64,000 nucleotides of DNA from Nocardioides sp. R-C-SC26. GTDB taxonomy: Bacteria > Actinomycetota > Actinomycetes > Propionibacteriales > Nocardioidaceae. The position numbers and the translations under genes were made by a program. The stretch is from contig NZ_JAHRHK010000004.1 in assembly GCF_021246465.1 (NCBI RefSeq), forward strand, positions 108,155 to 172,154. Direction: 5' to 3'. Below, in pieces: positions 1 through 8,028 of the stretch (within the stretch, counting starts at the first letter, position 1; each line of letters starts with the position of its first letter). A model generated the notes under the pieces. It ran no database searches. It saw only the letters and a list, made by a program, of their open reading frames with translations, and was not told where the DNA came from.

Positions 1-5
1 CGCCC

Positions 6-800
6 TCACCCGCCCCGCGTGCCCCGACGGGCGGCCCACCGCCCGTCGGCGTGCGACAGGGAGAGCGGCATGCCGAACGTCGCCGACAGGTGCGCTTCGG
101 TCATCACCTCGTCGAAGGACCCGGCGGCCATCACCCGGCCCTGGCGCAACATCAGCGCGTGAGTGAATCCGGGTGGGATCTCCTCGACGTGGTGCGAGAC
201 CAGCACCGTCGCCGGGGCGTCGGGGTTGTAGGCCAGCACCGAGAGCGTCGAGACCAGGTCCTCGCGGCCGCCGAGATCCAGGCCGGCCGCCGGCTCGTCG
301 AGCAGCAACAGCTCGGGGTCCGTCATCAACGCGCGAGCGATCTGCACCCGCTTCCGCTCACCCTCGCTCAACGTGCCGAAGGTCCTGTCGGCCAGCTGGG
401 TGATGCCCACCTCGACGAGGAGCGATTCAGCCCGCCCGTGGTCGAGGTCGTCGTAGTGCTCGCGCCAGCGGCCGACGATCCCGTAGGCCGCCGACAGCAC
501 CAGATCGCGCACGCGCTCGTCACGTGGGATGCGCTCCGCCAGCGCGGCGCTGGTCAGTCCGATCCGAGGGCGTAGCTCGAAGACATCGACGGACCCGAGG
601 AGGTCCCCGAGCACGCCGACGGCGCCGCTGGTCGGGAAGAGCTGGGCCGCCGCGATCTGCAGGAGCGTGGTCTTGCCGGCGCCGTTCGGTCCGAGGACCA
701 CCCAACGCTCACCTTCGCTGACCACCCAGGTGACGCGATCCAGCAGGATCGCCTCCCCCCGGCGCACGGTGACGTCGGCGAGCTCGAGCACAGCGGGCAT
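6..800 (-). CDS. ABC transporter ATP-binding protein (264 aa)
   Basis: Single-domain ABC ATPase. Walker A GPNGAGKT is at residues 37-44, the signature LSEGE at 144-148, Walker B LLLLDEP at 164-170 and the H-loop His pair at 203-204, so it should bind and hydrolyse ATP. The frame stays open far upstream through serB, but homology begins at the ATG at 800 (MPAVLELADV), so I place the start there. No permease gene lies beside it in the window. It therefore either works with a distant membrane partner or is a soluble-type ABC protein. The short size and the 24-nt gap to the divergent neighbour fit a compact gene. The substrate cannot be told from the sequence. Confidence 0.85.
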   Translation of the reverse strand: MPAVLELADVTVRRGEAILLDRVTWVVSEGERWVVLGPNGAGKTTLLQIAAAQLFPTSGAVGVLGDLLGSVDVFELRPRIGLTSAALAERIPRDERVRDLVLSAAYGIVGRWREHYDDLDHGRAESLLVEVGITQLADRTFGTLSEGERKRVQIARALMTDPELLLLDEPAAGLDLGGREDLVSTLSVLAYNPDAPATVLVSHHVEEIPPGFTHALMLRQGRVMAAGSFDEVMTEAHLSATFGMPLSLSHADGRWAARRGTRGG

Positions 801-810
801 GGCGTCACCG

Positions 811-816
811 TATCCT
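811..816 (+). promoter_or_regulatory. Candidate -10 (TATCCT) of the hypothetical gene at 825
   Basis: TATCCT lies 8 nt before the GTG at 825 with no Shine-Dalgarno between, which would give a leaderless message. It lies in the short gap shared with the divergent ABC gene. Confidence 0.4.
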
Positions 817-824
817 CCCTCGAC

Positions 825-1535
825 GTGGAGTCCCCGTTGCCCGTGAGCGTCCGACTCGCCTGGTGGGGTACCGCCTGGCTGCGGGGTGCGATCTCGCCCG
901 ACGACTTCCTCGACGGCGCCCTGGGCGACGACGTCACGCACGTCGTCGACGGGGAGGCTCTGTTGGGCGCGGCCGCGTCGGTGAGGGCACTCGGTGCTCA
1001 CTCCTTCGGCGCCGCGCATCCGGTGGAGAGCGACCCCGTCGGGCTCGGCGGACCGGCGGCGCTCAACCACGCCGCGATCGACGCCGGCGGCGCCGTCCTC
1101 GTGCTCGGCGCCGGTCTCGCGTGGGTGCCGCGCCACGTCGGGCCGACCGTGGAGTGGACGACGTATCGCGCAGACCGCCGCCAGGTCCCCGACGTCGGCG
1201 AGGCCGATCGCGAGCTGCGCAGCGCCCTCCCGGTCGTCGCCGACGCCCTCGCCGCGCTCGATGTCGCGCGGTGGCGACCCGAGGCGGCCGACGCCTTGAT
1301 GAACCTGCGCCGACTCACGCCTGTCGCAGCGCCCCGCGGCATCCCGGAGCGGTGTGTCGATCTGATGACGCGTGGGCTCGCACTGCTCGACGTCGTCGAG
1401 CTGGCACTGCTGGACGACGGTGCAGCGGTCTCGGCGTCGCAGATCCAGCAGCGTCGCGATGCCCTGATGCCCCTGGCCCGCTCGGCCCGGCGAGCCGTCA
1501 CGGCCGCCGCCTCGCCGGAGGGCTGGCCACCCTGA
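825..1535 (+). CDS. Hypothetical protein (236 aa)
   Basis: No family recognised. The frame has the strong GC third-position bias of its neighbours and no competing real gene on the other strand, so I take it as coding. The protein is soluble-looking, rich in Ala, Leu, Asp and Arg, with no signal peptide, membrane segment or Cys cluster. Residues about 115-160 and 175-230 look helical. The GTG at 825 is preferred because of the -10 hexamer 8 nt upstream. A second GTG at 843 would remove six residues. It diverges from the ABC ATPase and is followed by serB on the same strand after 100 nt. Confidence 0.6.
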   Translation: MESPLPVSVRLAWWGTAWLRGAISPDDFLDGALGDDVTHVVDGEALLGAAASVRALGAHSFGAAHPVESDPVGLGGPAALNHAAIDAGGAVLVLGAGLAWVPRHVGPTVEWTTYRADRRQVPDVGEADRELRSALPVVADALAALDVARWRPEAADALMNLRRLTPVAAPRGIPERCVDLMTRGLALLDVVELALLDDGAAVSASQIQQRRDALMPLARSARRAVTAAASPEGWPP

Positions 1536-1621
1536 CGGCCGGCGACACCGCGCCGGACGTCGCCGCTGCTGGAGTCGGGAGCCGGTACGGCTCCGAGTAG
1601 GTGCACGCCCAGAGACCCCGA

Positions 1622-1627
1622 TAGCCT
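1622..1627 (+). promoter_or_regulatory. Candidate -10 (TAGCCT) of serB
   Basis: TAGCCT ends 8 nt before the serB ATG and no ribosome binding site is visible. Confidence 0.45.
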
Positions 1628-1635
1628 CGTCGCCG

Positions 1636-2850
1636 ATGTCCAGCCAGCACCCCGACACTCTGCTCGTCACGCTCTCGGGCAAGGACCGCCCCGGCGTGAC
1701 GTCCTCGGTGTTCGCCACCCTCGCGCACGCCGGCGTCGCGGTGGTCGACATCGAGCAGATCGTGATGCGGGGCCGGCTCATCCTCGGCCTCCTCGTCACA
1801 GCGCCTCGCGACCCCACGGCATTGACGCAGGCGCTCCACAGCACCGGCGCGGCACTGGACATGAACGTCGAGGTCGAGCGGGGGTCGGGCGACAACCGCA
1901 CACGTCGCGACGGTCGCTCGCACGTCACGGTGATCGGCGCCCCGTTGCGCGCGTCGGCGATGTCCGCGATCGCAGGTCGGATCGCCGACACCGGGGGCAA
2001 TATCGACCGGATCGAGCGGATGGCGCGCTACCCGGTCACCGCGATCGACCTGCACGTCTCCGGGACCGACCCCGACGCTCTGCGAGGCTTGCTGGCGGCT
2101 GAGGCCGCACACCAGGGGATCGACGTCGCCGTGCAGCCCGCGAACCTGCTGCGGCGAGGCATGCGCCTGATCGTCATGGACGTCGACTCCACGCTCATCC
2201 AGGGCGAGGTCATCGAGATGCTCGCCGCCCACGCCGGCGTCGAGCCCGCGGTCGCCGACATCACCGAGCGCGCCATGCGTGGCGAACTCGACTTCGAGCA
2301 GTCCCTGCGAGAGCGCGTGCGGATGCTCGCCGGCCTCGATGCCGGAGCACTCGACCAGGTCTACCGCGACATCGTCATCTCGCCGGGAGCCCGCACGATG
2401 GTCCGTACGCTCCGGCGTCTCGGGTACCGGTTCGCGATCGTGTCCGGCGGCTTCAGCCAGATCACCGAGCGGCTCGCGGAGGACCTCGGCATCCACTTCT
2501 CCCGCGCGAACGAGCTCGAGATCGTGGACGGCGTGATCACCGGCGAGATCGTCGGCGAGGTCGTCGACCGCGCCGGCAAGGCGCGGGCCCTCCGGGAGTT
2601 CGCCGAGCGCGTCGGCGTTCCGGAGGCGGCGACCGCCGCGATCGGCCACGGCGCCAACGACCTCGACATGCTCAACGCGGCGGGCCTCGGCATCGCCTAC
2701 AACGCGCGTCCTGTCGTCCAGGAGGCAGCGGACACCGCGGTGAACGTGCCGTACCTCGACACGATCCTCTACCTGCTCGGGATCAGCCGCGAGGAGATCG
2801 AGGCGGCCGACCTCGAGGCGGGCATCGTGACGCCGGCGCCACCGGTCTGA
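1636..2850 (+). CDS. serB: Phosphoserine phosphatase SerB with N-terminal ACT domains (404 aa)
   Basis: Catalyses the last step of serine synthesis, O-phosphoserine to L-serine. The N-terminal 170 residues form two ACT-like modules (LLVTLSGKDRPGV and a second at about 95-165), a layout known from actinobacterial SerB2 enzymes where it mediates amino-acid control. The HAD phosphatase domain follows: motif I DVDST with nucleophile Asp182 and acid Asp184, motif II VSGGF at 269-273, motif III Lys near 315, motif IV at 336-344. Motif IV reads GHGANDLD; the first Asp of the usual GDGxxD is His338. The second Asp is kept, so activity is plausible but not certain. The gene ends 15 nt from the convergent SixA-like gene. 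Confidence 0.93.
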   Translation: MSSQHPDTLLVTLSGKDRPGVTSSVFATLAHAGVAVVDIEQIVMRGRLILGLLVTAPRDPTALTQALHSTGAALDMNVEVERGSGDNRTRRDGRSHVTVIGAPLRASAMSAIAGRIADTGGNIDRIERMARYPVTAIDLHVSGTDPDALRGLLAAEAAHQGIDVAVQPANLLRRGMRLIVMDVDSTLIQGEVIEMLAAHAGVEPAVADITERAMRGELDFEQSLRERVRMLAGLDAGALDQVYRDIVISPGARTMVRTLRRLGYRFAIVSGGFSQITERLAEDLGIHFSRANELEIVDGVITGEIVGEVVDRAGKARALREFAERVGVPEAATAAIGHGANDLDMLNAAGLGIAYNARPVVQEAADTAVNVPYLDTILYLLGISREEIEAADLEAGIVTPAPPV

Positions 2851-2865
2851 GCCGCCGCGGCAGCT

Positions 2866-3387
2866 CTAACCGCGACCGACGTGGTAGCCACGCACCGTGG
2901 CACGTCCGGCGGCGAGGTCGCGCCACGAGTACTCCAGGTCGAACGTCGTCAGAGCGCTCGTGGGATAGGTGCCGCCGATCAGCTCCGCCGACGCCGCGGC
3001 ATCGCCCTCGCCGTCGTCGAGCAGCTGCGCGAGATAGGCGACCGTCGGGTTGTGCCCCACCACGAGCAGCGCCCTGACGTCGCCGTCGGTGAGCCTGATC
3101 AGGTCGAGTGCGCTGTCGACGTCCGCGGCATAGAGAGGGCGGCTGAGCTCGGGCTCCAGGTCCCACCCCGCGCCGCGAACGACGTGGTCGAAGGTCTCGC
3201 TCGTCCGCACCGCGCCGGAGACCAGCGCATGGTCGGGGCACAGGCCCGTGGCCGCCATCCACTGCCCGGCCGCCGCCGCGTCCCGGCGCCCGCGCTCGGC
3301 GAGCTGCCGTCCGAAGTCGTCGGGGCCCCACTGCTCGGCCTTCGCATGACGCATCACGATCAGGGTCCGGGGCGCCGCGGTGTCCAT
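2866..3387 (-). CDS. Histidine phosphatase family protein, SixA-like (173 aa)
   Basis: Short histidine phosphatase. The catalytic RHG-type motif appears as VMRHAKAE near residue 12, and the second catalytic His is in VVGHNPT near residue 112. SixA in E. coli removes phosphate from phosphohistidine of His-containing phosphotransfer proteins, but actinobacterial members are mostly uncharacterised, so the substrate is open. Length matches the SixA branch rather than phosphoglycerate mutases. The ATG start has a TAGAGT hexamer 6 nt upstream. The gene stands alone, convergent with serB. Confidence 0.8.
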   Translation of the reverse strand: MDTAAPRTLIVMRHAKAEQWGPDDFGRQLAERGRRDAAAAGQWMAATGLCPDHALVSGAVRTSETFDHVVRGAGWDLEPELSRPLYAADVDSALDLIRLTDGDVRALLVVGHNPTVAYLAQLLDDGEGDAAASAELIGGTYPTSALTTFDLEYSWRDLAAGRATVRGYHVGRG

Positions 3388-3393
3388 CCGATC

Positions 3394-3399
3394 ACTCTA
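3394..3399 (-). promoter_or_regulatory. Candidate -10 (TAGAGT) of the SixA-like gene
   Basis: Read on the minus strand, TAGAGT is 6 nt from the ATG. No Shine-Dalgarno is present. Confidence 0.45.
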
Positions 3400-3450
3400 G
3401 GAGAGACGGCTGGGCGGTTCGACTCGTCACCCGCGTGCGATCAGGCGCCC

Positions 3451-3456
3451 TATCCT
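3451..3456 (+). promoter_or_regulatory. Candidate -10 (TATCCT) of the membrane protein gene at 3465
   Basis: TATCCT is 8 nt from the ATG. The same hexamer and spacing occur at 811-816. Confidence 0.45.
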
Positions 3457-3464
3457 GACTCGCG

Positions 3465-4151
3465 ATGGAGCCCTACAGCGCATCTCATCTCGCCGCGATC
3501 GCCGTGTTCGTCGTCGGTGTGGTGCCGGTCGTGCTCCTCGGGCGTCGTGAGCGTCGCACGGGCCACCGGACCGCCAGCCGGGTCATGGCCGTGGCCATCC
3601 CGGTCGTGTTCGTACCGACCCAGATCGTGGACCTGACCACCAACTTCGAGCTGCGCGTGTCTCTCCCCCTCCACCTGTGCGACCTCGCGTGGGTCGCGGC
3701 GTCGGTCGCCCTGTGGACCCAGAACCGACTGGCCTGTGCACTGACCTACTTCTGGGGGCTGGTCCTGACGACGCAGGGCATCGCGACGCCGTCGCTGGGC
3801 GAGGACTTCCCCGAGCTCCGCTACTTCGCCTACTGGGCCCTGCATCTGCTCATCGTCTGGGCGGCCGTCCTCGTGGTCTGGGGGCTCCGCGTGACGCCGT
3901 CGTGGCGCGACTACCGCGAGGCCCTCCTGGTGACGCTCGGGTGGGTCGTCGTCGCCTACGCCTTCAACCTCGTGGCCGACACCAACTACGGCTACCTGAT
4001 CGAGAAGCCCCGCAACGGTTCGGTGCTCGACCTGCTCGGGCCGTGGCCGATCTACGTCATCGCCGAGATCGCGATCGTCGCCGCGATCTGGGCCCTGCTC
4101 ACCTGGCCCTGGAACCGCACGAGCGCGCCGAGGATCCCGGCGGCGCGCTGA
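3465..4151 (+). CDS. TIGR02206 family membrane protein (228 aa)
   Basis: Polytopic integral membrane protein with about six hydrophobic segments. The family hallmarks are present: a LPLHLCDL motif after the second segment, and NYGYL..KP..GSVLDLLGPWPIY near residues 170-195. It corresponds to the YwaF/TIGR02206 (TMEM164-like) group, whose bacterial function is not established. The protein ends with a short basic tail. It sits alone between promoter-like TATCCT and a strong hairpin, so it is probably monocistronic. Confidence 0.8.
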   Translation: MEPYSASHLAAIAVFVVGVVPVVLLGRRERRTGHRTASRVMAVAIPVVFVPTQIVDLTTNFELRVSLPLHLCDLAWVAASVALWTQNRLACALTYFWGLVLTTQGIATPSLGEDFPELRYFAYWALHLLIVWAAVLVVWGLRVTPSWRDYREALLVTLGWVVVAYAFNLVADTNYGYLIEKPRNGSVLDLLGPWPIYVIAEIAIVAAIWALLTWPWNRTSAPRIPAAR

Positions 4152-4189
4152 GCCGGGATCCAGGCTGAGGCGCCCGTCTCAGGGAGCGA

Positions 4190-4232
4190 CCGAGGCCGGA
4201 TCGGCAGCATGTGGCTGCCGGTCCGGCCTCGG
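4190..4232. terminator. Bidirectional hairpin terminator
   Basis: An 11-bp perfect stem (4190-4200 with 4222-4232, arm CCGAGGCCGGA) encloses a further 7-bp stem (4202-4208 with 4214-4220). There is no U-tract, as is common in GC-rich actinobacteria. It lies between two convergent genes and can serve both. Confidence 0.8.
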
Positions 4233-4263
4233 ATCGCGCCGCTGGGTCAGCGGATGGTTGGGG

Positions 4264-5547
4264 TCAGGGTCGCTCGAGAATCGCGACGACGCCCTGACCG
4301 CCGGCGGCACACACCGAGATGACGGCCTTGCCGGAGCCCTTGTCGGCGAGGAGCTTCGCCGCGTTGGCCACGATCCGCCCACCGGTGGCGGCGAAGGGGT
4401 GGCCGGCGCCCAAGGAGGATCCCTTGACGTTCAGCTTGGTGCGGTCGATCGAGCCCAGCGGGGCGTCGAGGCCCAGACGCTGCTGGGAGAACACCGGGTC
4501 CTCCCACGCCTTGAGCGTGGAGAGCACCTGCGAGGCGAACGCCTCGTGGATCTCGTAGAAGTCGAAGTCCTGGAGGGTCAGCCCCTCCCGGTCGAGCATG
4601 CGCGCCATCGCATAGGCCGGCGCCATCAGTAGGCCTTCGCCACCGTGCACGTAGTCGACCGCAGCGGTCTCGTAGGCGGTGAGGTAGGCGAGTACCGGCA
4701 GCCCGTGAGCCTCGGCCCACTCCTCCGAGGCGAGCAGCACGACCGAGGCGCCGTCGGTCAGCGGGGTGGAGTTGCCGGCCGTCATCGTCGCCGCCTCCCC
4801 CTTGCCGAAGACAGGCTTGAGCTTCGCGAGCTTCTCCACGCTGGAGTCGCCGCGCATGTTGGTGTCGCGCTCGGTGCCGCGGAAGGGCGTGACGAGGTCG
4901 TCCTGCCAGCCAGACTCGTAGGACGCCGCCAGGTTCTGGTGCGACGTCGCGGCGAGCTCGTCCTGAGCCTCCCGGGTGATCTGCCACTCCAGCGCGGTCA
5001 GGGCCTGGTGGTCGCCCATGGAGAGACCGGTGCGCGGCTCCCCGTTCTGCGGGATCGCCAGGCTGACGTCGCCCGGACGGATCTTGGCGAGCGCGGCGAG
5101 CTTGCCCTTGGTGTCCTTGGCGGCGTTGACCTTCATCAGCTTCTTGCGGAGCTTCTCGCCGATCGCGACCGGCGCATCGGAGGTCGTGTCGGTTCCGCCC
5201 GCGATGCCGGAGTCGATCTGGCCCAGGGCGATCTTGTTGGCCACCTGGATGATCGCCTGGAGACCGGTGCCGCAGGCCTGCTGCAGGTCGGTCGCCGGCG
5301 TCTCGGGCGAGAGCTTCGAGCCGAGCACGCTCTCTCGCGCCAGGTTGAAGTCGCGCGAGTGCTTGAGGACGGCACCGGCGACGACCTCGCCGATCCGCTC
5401 GCCCTCGAGGCCGTAGCGGGCGACCAGACCGTCGATGGCGGCAGTCAGCATGTCCTGGTTGGACGCGTCGGAGTACGCGCCGTTCGAGCGGGCGAAGGGG
5501 ATGCGGTTGCCGCCGATGATGGCGACACGGCGGGTGCGTTCGATCAT
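4264..5547 (-). CDS. Acetyl-CoA C-acyltransferase, thiolase (427 aa, FadA2-like)
   Basis: Thiolase that condenses or cleaves acyl-CoA thioesters. Active-site Cys92 lies in QQACGTG, catalytic His334 in EIHEAFA, His383 in GAGHPFAATGG and the C-terminal Cys413 in VCAAGGQG, so all catalytic groups are intact. Length is typical of the FadI/FadA2 branch. It is transcribed away from fabG4 and the MaoC gene. The same three-gene arrangement exists in M. tuberculosis as Rv0243 (fadA2), Rv0242c (fabG4) and Rv0241c (htdX). That supports a joint role in fatty-acid or beta-oxidation chemistry. Start ATG chosen at the beginning of homology. A TATCGT hexamer lies only 3 nt upstream, so the true promoter is uncertain. 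Confidence 0.9.
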   Translation of the reverse strand: MIERTRRVAIIGGNRIPFARSNGAYSDASNQDMLTAAIDGLVARYGLEGERIGEVVAGAVLKHSRDFNLARESVLGSKLSPETPATDLQQACGTGLQAIIQVANKIALGQIDSGIAGGTDTTSDAPVAIGEKLRKKLMKVNAAKDTKGKLAALAKIRPGDVSLAIPQNGEPRTGLSMGDHQALTALEWQITREAQDELAATSHQNLAASYESGWQDDLVTPFRGTERDTNMRGDSSVEKLAKLKPVFGKGEAATMTAGNSTPLTDGASVVLLASEEWAEAHGLPVLAYLTAYETAAVDYVHGGEGLLMAPAYAMARMLDREGLTLQDFDFYEIHEAFASQVLSTLKAWEDPVFSQQRLGLDAPLGSIDRTKLNVKGSSLGAGHPFAATGGRIVANAAKLLADKGSGKAVISVCAAGGQGVVAILERP

Positions 5548-5682
5548 GGGACGATACTGACGGGTAACCAGTCGTCGGCCAAGTGACTGAGGGGCATGTC
5601 ACGAAATGTGGACACTGAGTTACACACCTAGTTTCATTATGAGTTACCGAGTATCTCGCAGCCCGAAAGGCATCTGTCTCCC
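5548..5682. promoter_or_regulatory. Divergent promoter region with TGAGTTAC direct repeats
   Basis: Shared control region of the thiolase and fabG4. It is noticeably more A/T-rich than its surroundings. The octamer TGAGTTAC occurs at 5616-5623 and again at 5640-5647, and a related inverted GGTAAC lies at 5563-5568 near the thiolase start. These may be operator half-sites for a fatty-acid regulator. A weak AAAGG ribosome binding site precedes fabG4. Confidence 0.4.
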
Positions 5683-7020
5683 ATGAGCGACCGTTACCAG
5701 GACTTCACCACCTCGCCGATCGGCAAGCTCCTCGTCAAGAACCTGGGCCTGCCCAACCCGACCAAGTTGGAGCGCTACACCGACGGCGCCCCCCTGGTGG
5801 ACGGCACCGTCCTCGTCGGCGGCACGGGACGTCTCGTCGAGTCGCTGCCGGGCATCCTCGACACCCTCGGCATCGCCTCGGCGACCGAGAAGCCGGCCGA
5901 GGGCCGCATCAAGGGGATCGTCTTCGACGCGACCGGCCTCGCCGACGCCGCGGAGCTGCGCGCCCTGCGCGACTTCTTCACCCCGGTGCTGCGCAGCCTG
6001 GCGCCCTGCGCCCGTGTCGTGGTCATCGGCACCCCGCCGGAGCAGCTCACGGGCTCGGAGCGAGTGGCGCAGCGGGCGCTCGAGGGCTTCACCCGCAGCC
6101 TCGGCAAGGAGATCGGCAAGGGCACGACCGTGCAGCTGGTCTACGTCGCCGACGGCGCGGAAGGCGCGGTCGCCAGCACGCTCGGCTTCCTGCTCTCCCC
6201 CAAGTCCGCCTACGTCTCCGGCCAGGTCGTGCGCATCGGCGCCCACGGCAAGGGCAAGGTCGGCGAGGTGTCCTCCGACGCGACCCGTCCGTTGGCCGGC
6301 AAGGTGGCGTTGGTGACCGGCGCGAGCCGCGGCATCGGCGAGCAGATCGCACGCGTCCTCCACCGCGACGGTGCCACGGTCGTCGGAGTCGACGTGCCGC
6401 AGGCGGCCAGCGACCTGCAGGGCCTGATGAAGGAGCTCGACGGCGACTGGCTGACGCTGGACATCACCGCCAAGGACGCGCCTCAGCGCATCGCCCACCA
6501 CCTGAGCGAGAAGCACGGTGGCGTCGACGTCGTGGTGCACAACGCCGGCATCACCCGCGACAAGAAGCTGGCGAACATGGGCGAGGACCGCTGGGACTCG
6601 GTCATCGCCGTGAACCTCACCGCTCCCGAGGCGATCACCCGCGAGCTCCTCGCCCAGGGTGTGATCAACAAGTTCGGCTCGATCATCGGTGTCGCGAGCA
6701 TCGCCGGCATCGCCGGCAACGTCGGCCAGACCAACTACGCCGCCTCGAAGGCCGGCGTCATCGGCTTCGTCGACTCCCTGGCCGACGAGCTCAAGGACGG
6801 CATCACGATCAACGCCGTCGCACCGGGCTTCATCATCACCCAGATGACGGCGGCCGTGCCGTTCGCTACTCGCGAGGTCGGCCAGCGTCTCAACGCCATG
6901 TCGCAAGGCGGTCTGCCCGTCGACGTCGCCGAGACCATCGCCTGGTACGCGCACCCGGGCTCCAGCCTGGTGAACGGCAACGTGGTCCGCGTCTGCGGCC
7001 AGATGATGCTGGGCGCCTGA
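5683..7020 (+). CDS. fabG4: High-molecular-weight 3-oxoacyl-ACP/CoA reductase FabG4-type (445 aa)
   Basis: Two Rossmann domains. The N-terminal half (about 1-205) is a degenerate flavodoxin-like fold, and the C-terminal half is a classical SDR. The NAD(P)-binding GASRGIG is at residues 213-219, the NAG motif near 288, and the catalytic YxxxK is in NYAASK near 350. This double-length layout defines HMW FabG; M. tuberculosis FabG4 is 454 aa and NADH-dependent. It reduces 3-oxoacyl thioesters. The downstream MaoC gene begins 3 nt after the stop, so the two are co-transcribed and would catalyse consecutive steps. The N-terminal extension starts MSDRYQDFTT, as in its relatives. Confidence 0.92.
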   Translation: MSDRYQDFTTSPIGKLLVKNLGLPNPTKLERYTDGAPLVDGTVLVGGTGRLVESLPGILDTLGIASATEKPAEGRIKGIVFDATGLADAAELRALRDFFTPVLRSLAPCARVVVIGTPPEQLTGSERVAQRALEGFTRSLGKEIGKGTTVQLVYVADGAEGAVASTLGFLLSPKSAYVSGQVVRIGAHGKGKVGEVSSDATRPLAGKVALVTGASRGIGEQIARVLHRDGATVVGVDVPQAASDLQGLMKELDGDWLTLDITAKDAPQRIAHHLSEKHGGVDVVVHNAGITRDKKLANMGEDRWDSVIAVNLTAPEAITRELLAQGVINKFGSIIGVASIAGIAGNVGQTNYAASKAGVIGFVDSLADELKDGITINAVAPGFIITQMTAAVPFATREVGQRLNAMSQGGLPVDVAETIAWYAHPGSSLVNGNVVRVCGQMMLGA

Positions 7021-7023
7021 ACG

Positions 7024-7926
7024 ATGTCCGACGACAACGACAGCGCAGCCGGCCCGGTGGCGACCACCATCGAGCCGGCGAGCGGCCTCAGCGTGCTCCT
7101 CAAGGCGGCCCTGCCCTCGATCCCGGTCGTCAAGGAGCTGCCAGGCGTACGCAAGGTGTCGGCTGCCGACTTCGGCGGTCTCTCCTTCACCCGTCCGCCG
7201 GTCACGATCCAGCGCGACGACGTGCGCGCCTACGCGGCGGTGTGCGGCTTCCCCGAGAAGGACACCGCTCCTCTGCCCTACCCGCACATGCTGGCGTTCG
7301 GGCTGCAGATGGCGATCATGAGCGACCCGGGGTTCCCCGCGCCCGCGATCGGCACCGTGCACCTGGAGAACTCGATCACCCAGCACCGGCCGCTCGCGAT
7401 CGGCGAGACCGTCACGGTGAGCGCCCGCGTGGGCGCGCCGGTGGCGCACCCCAAGGGCACCGTCTACGAGTTCGTCACCGAGATCCACGCCGACGGCGAA
7501 CTGGTGTGGGAGGAGCTCTCGGCCTACCTGCGGCGCGGGCGCGGTGACGACGACGCCTCCTACGGCATGGTCTTCCCCGACGCCGAGCCCAGCGGCACGG
7601 TGTGGAGGCTCCCCGGCGATCTCGGGCGCCGCTACGCGGCCGTCTCCGGCGACCACAACCCGATCCACCTCTATCCGGTGACCGCCAAGGCGCTCGGCTT
7701 CCCGCGCCAGATCGCGCACGGCATGTGGACCATGGCGCGCTGCGTGGCGGCGTTGGAGAACCGGCTTCCCGACGCGGTGCGCGTCGACGTCGCGTTCAAG
7801 CGCCCCGTGCTGCTGCCGAGTGCTGTCGCCTTCGGCAGCACTCCCGTCGAGGGCGGATTCGCCTTCGGCCTCACCAAGCCGGGCAGCGGTGCGCCGCACC
7901 TGGTGGGGCGCACCACCGCGCTCTGA
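7024..7926 (+). CDS. MaoC-like (3R)-hydroxyacyl dehydratase, HtdX-like (300 aa)
   Basis: Double hot-dog protein. The C-terminal hot-dog carries the hydratase 2 motif YAAVSGDHNPIH at 204-215 with the catalytic pair Asp210 and His215. The N-terminal hot-dog lacks it, as usual for this class. It dehydrates (3R)-hydroxyacyl thioesters or hydrates the trans-2-enoyl form, which fits directly after the FabG4 reductase. Position and size match M. tuberculosis HtdX (Rv0241c). The ATG follows the fabG4 TGA by 3 nt, so translation is probably coupled. The substrate carrier (ACP or CoA) cannot be decided from sequence. Confidence 0.88.
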   Translation: MSDDNDSAAGPVATTIEPASGLSVLLKAALPSIPVVKELPGVRKVSAADFGGLSFTRPPVTIQRDDVRAYAAVCGFPEKDTAPLPYPHMLAFGLQMAIMSDPGFPAPAIGTVHLENSITQHRPLAIGETVTVSARVGAPVAHPKGTVYEFVTEIHADGELVWEELSAYLRRGRGDDDASYGMVFPDAEPSGTVWRLPGDLGRRYAAVSGDHNPIHLYPVTAKALGFPRQIAHGMWTMARCVAALENRLPDAVRVDVAFKRPVLLPSAVAFGSTPVEGGFAFGLTKPGSGAPHLVGRTTAL

Positions 7927-7946
7927 GGCGCAACGGCCTCACGGAC

Positions 7947-8003
7947 GCCGCCGATGGTCGGGCCATCGCGATCCCACGATCTCGAGGCTCGACCATCGGC
8001 GGC
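7947..8003. terminator. Bidirectional hairpin terminator
   Basis: A perfect 14-bp inverted repeat (7947-7960 GCCGCCGATGGTCG, 7990-8003 complementary) with a 29-nt loop. It lies between the convergent MaoC and tesB genes. Confidence 0.75.
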
Positions 8004-8028
8004 CACGCGGACGTCGTGCCGTCGCCCG

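Noticed and set aside
6..2000. A 664-codon open frame on the minus strand running through serB
   Set aside because: Only the last 264 codons match a family (ABC ATPase). The rest is antisense to serB and reflects the lack of stop codons in GC-rich DNA.
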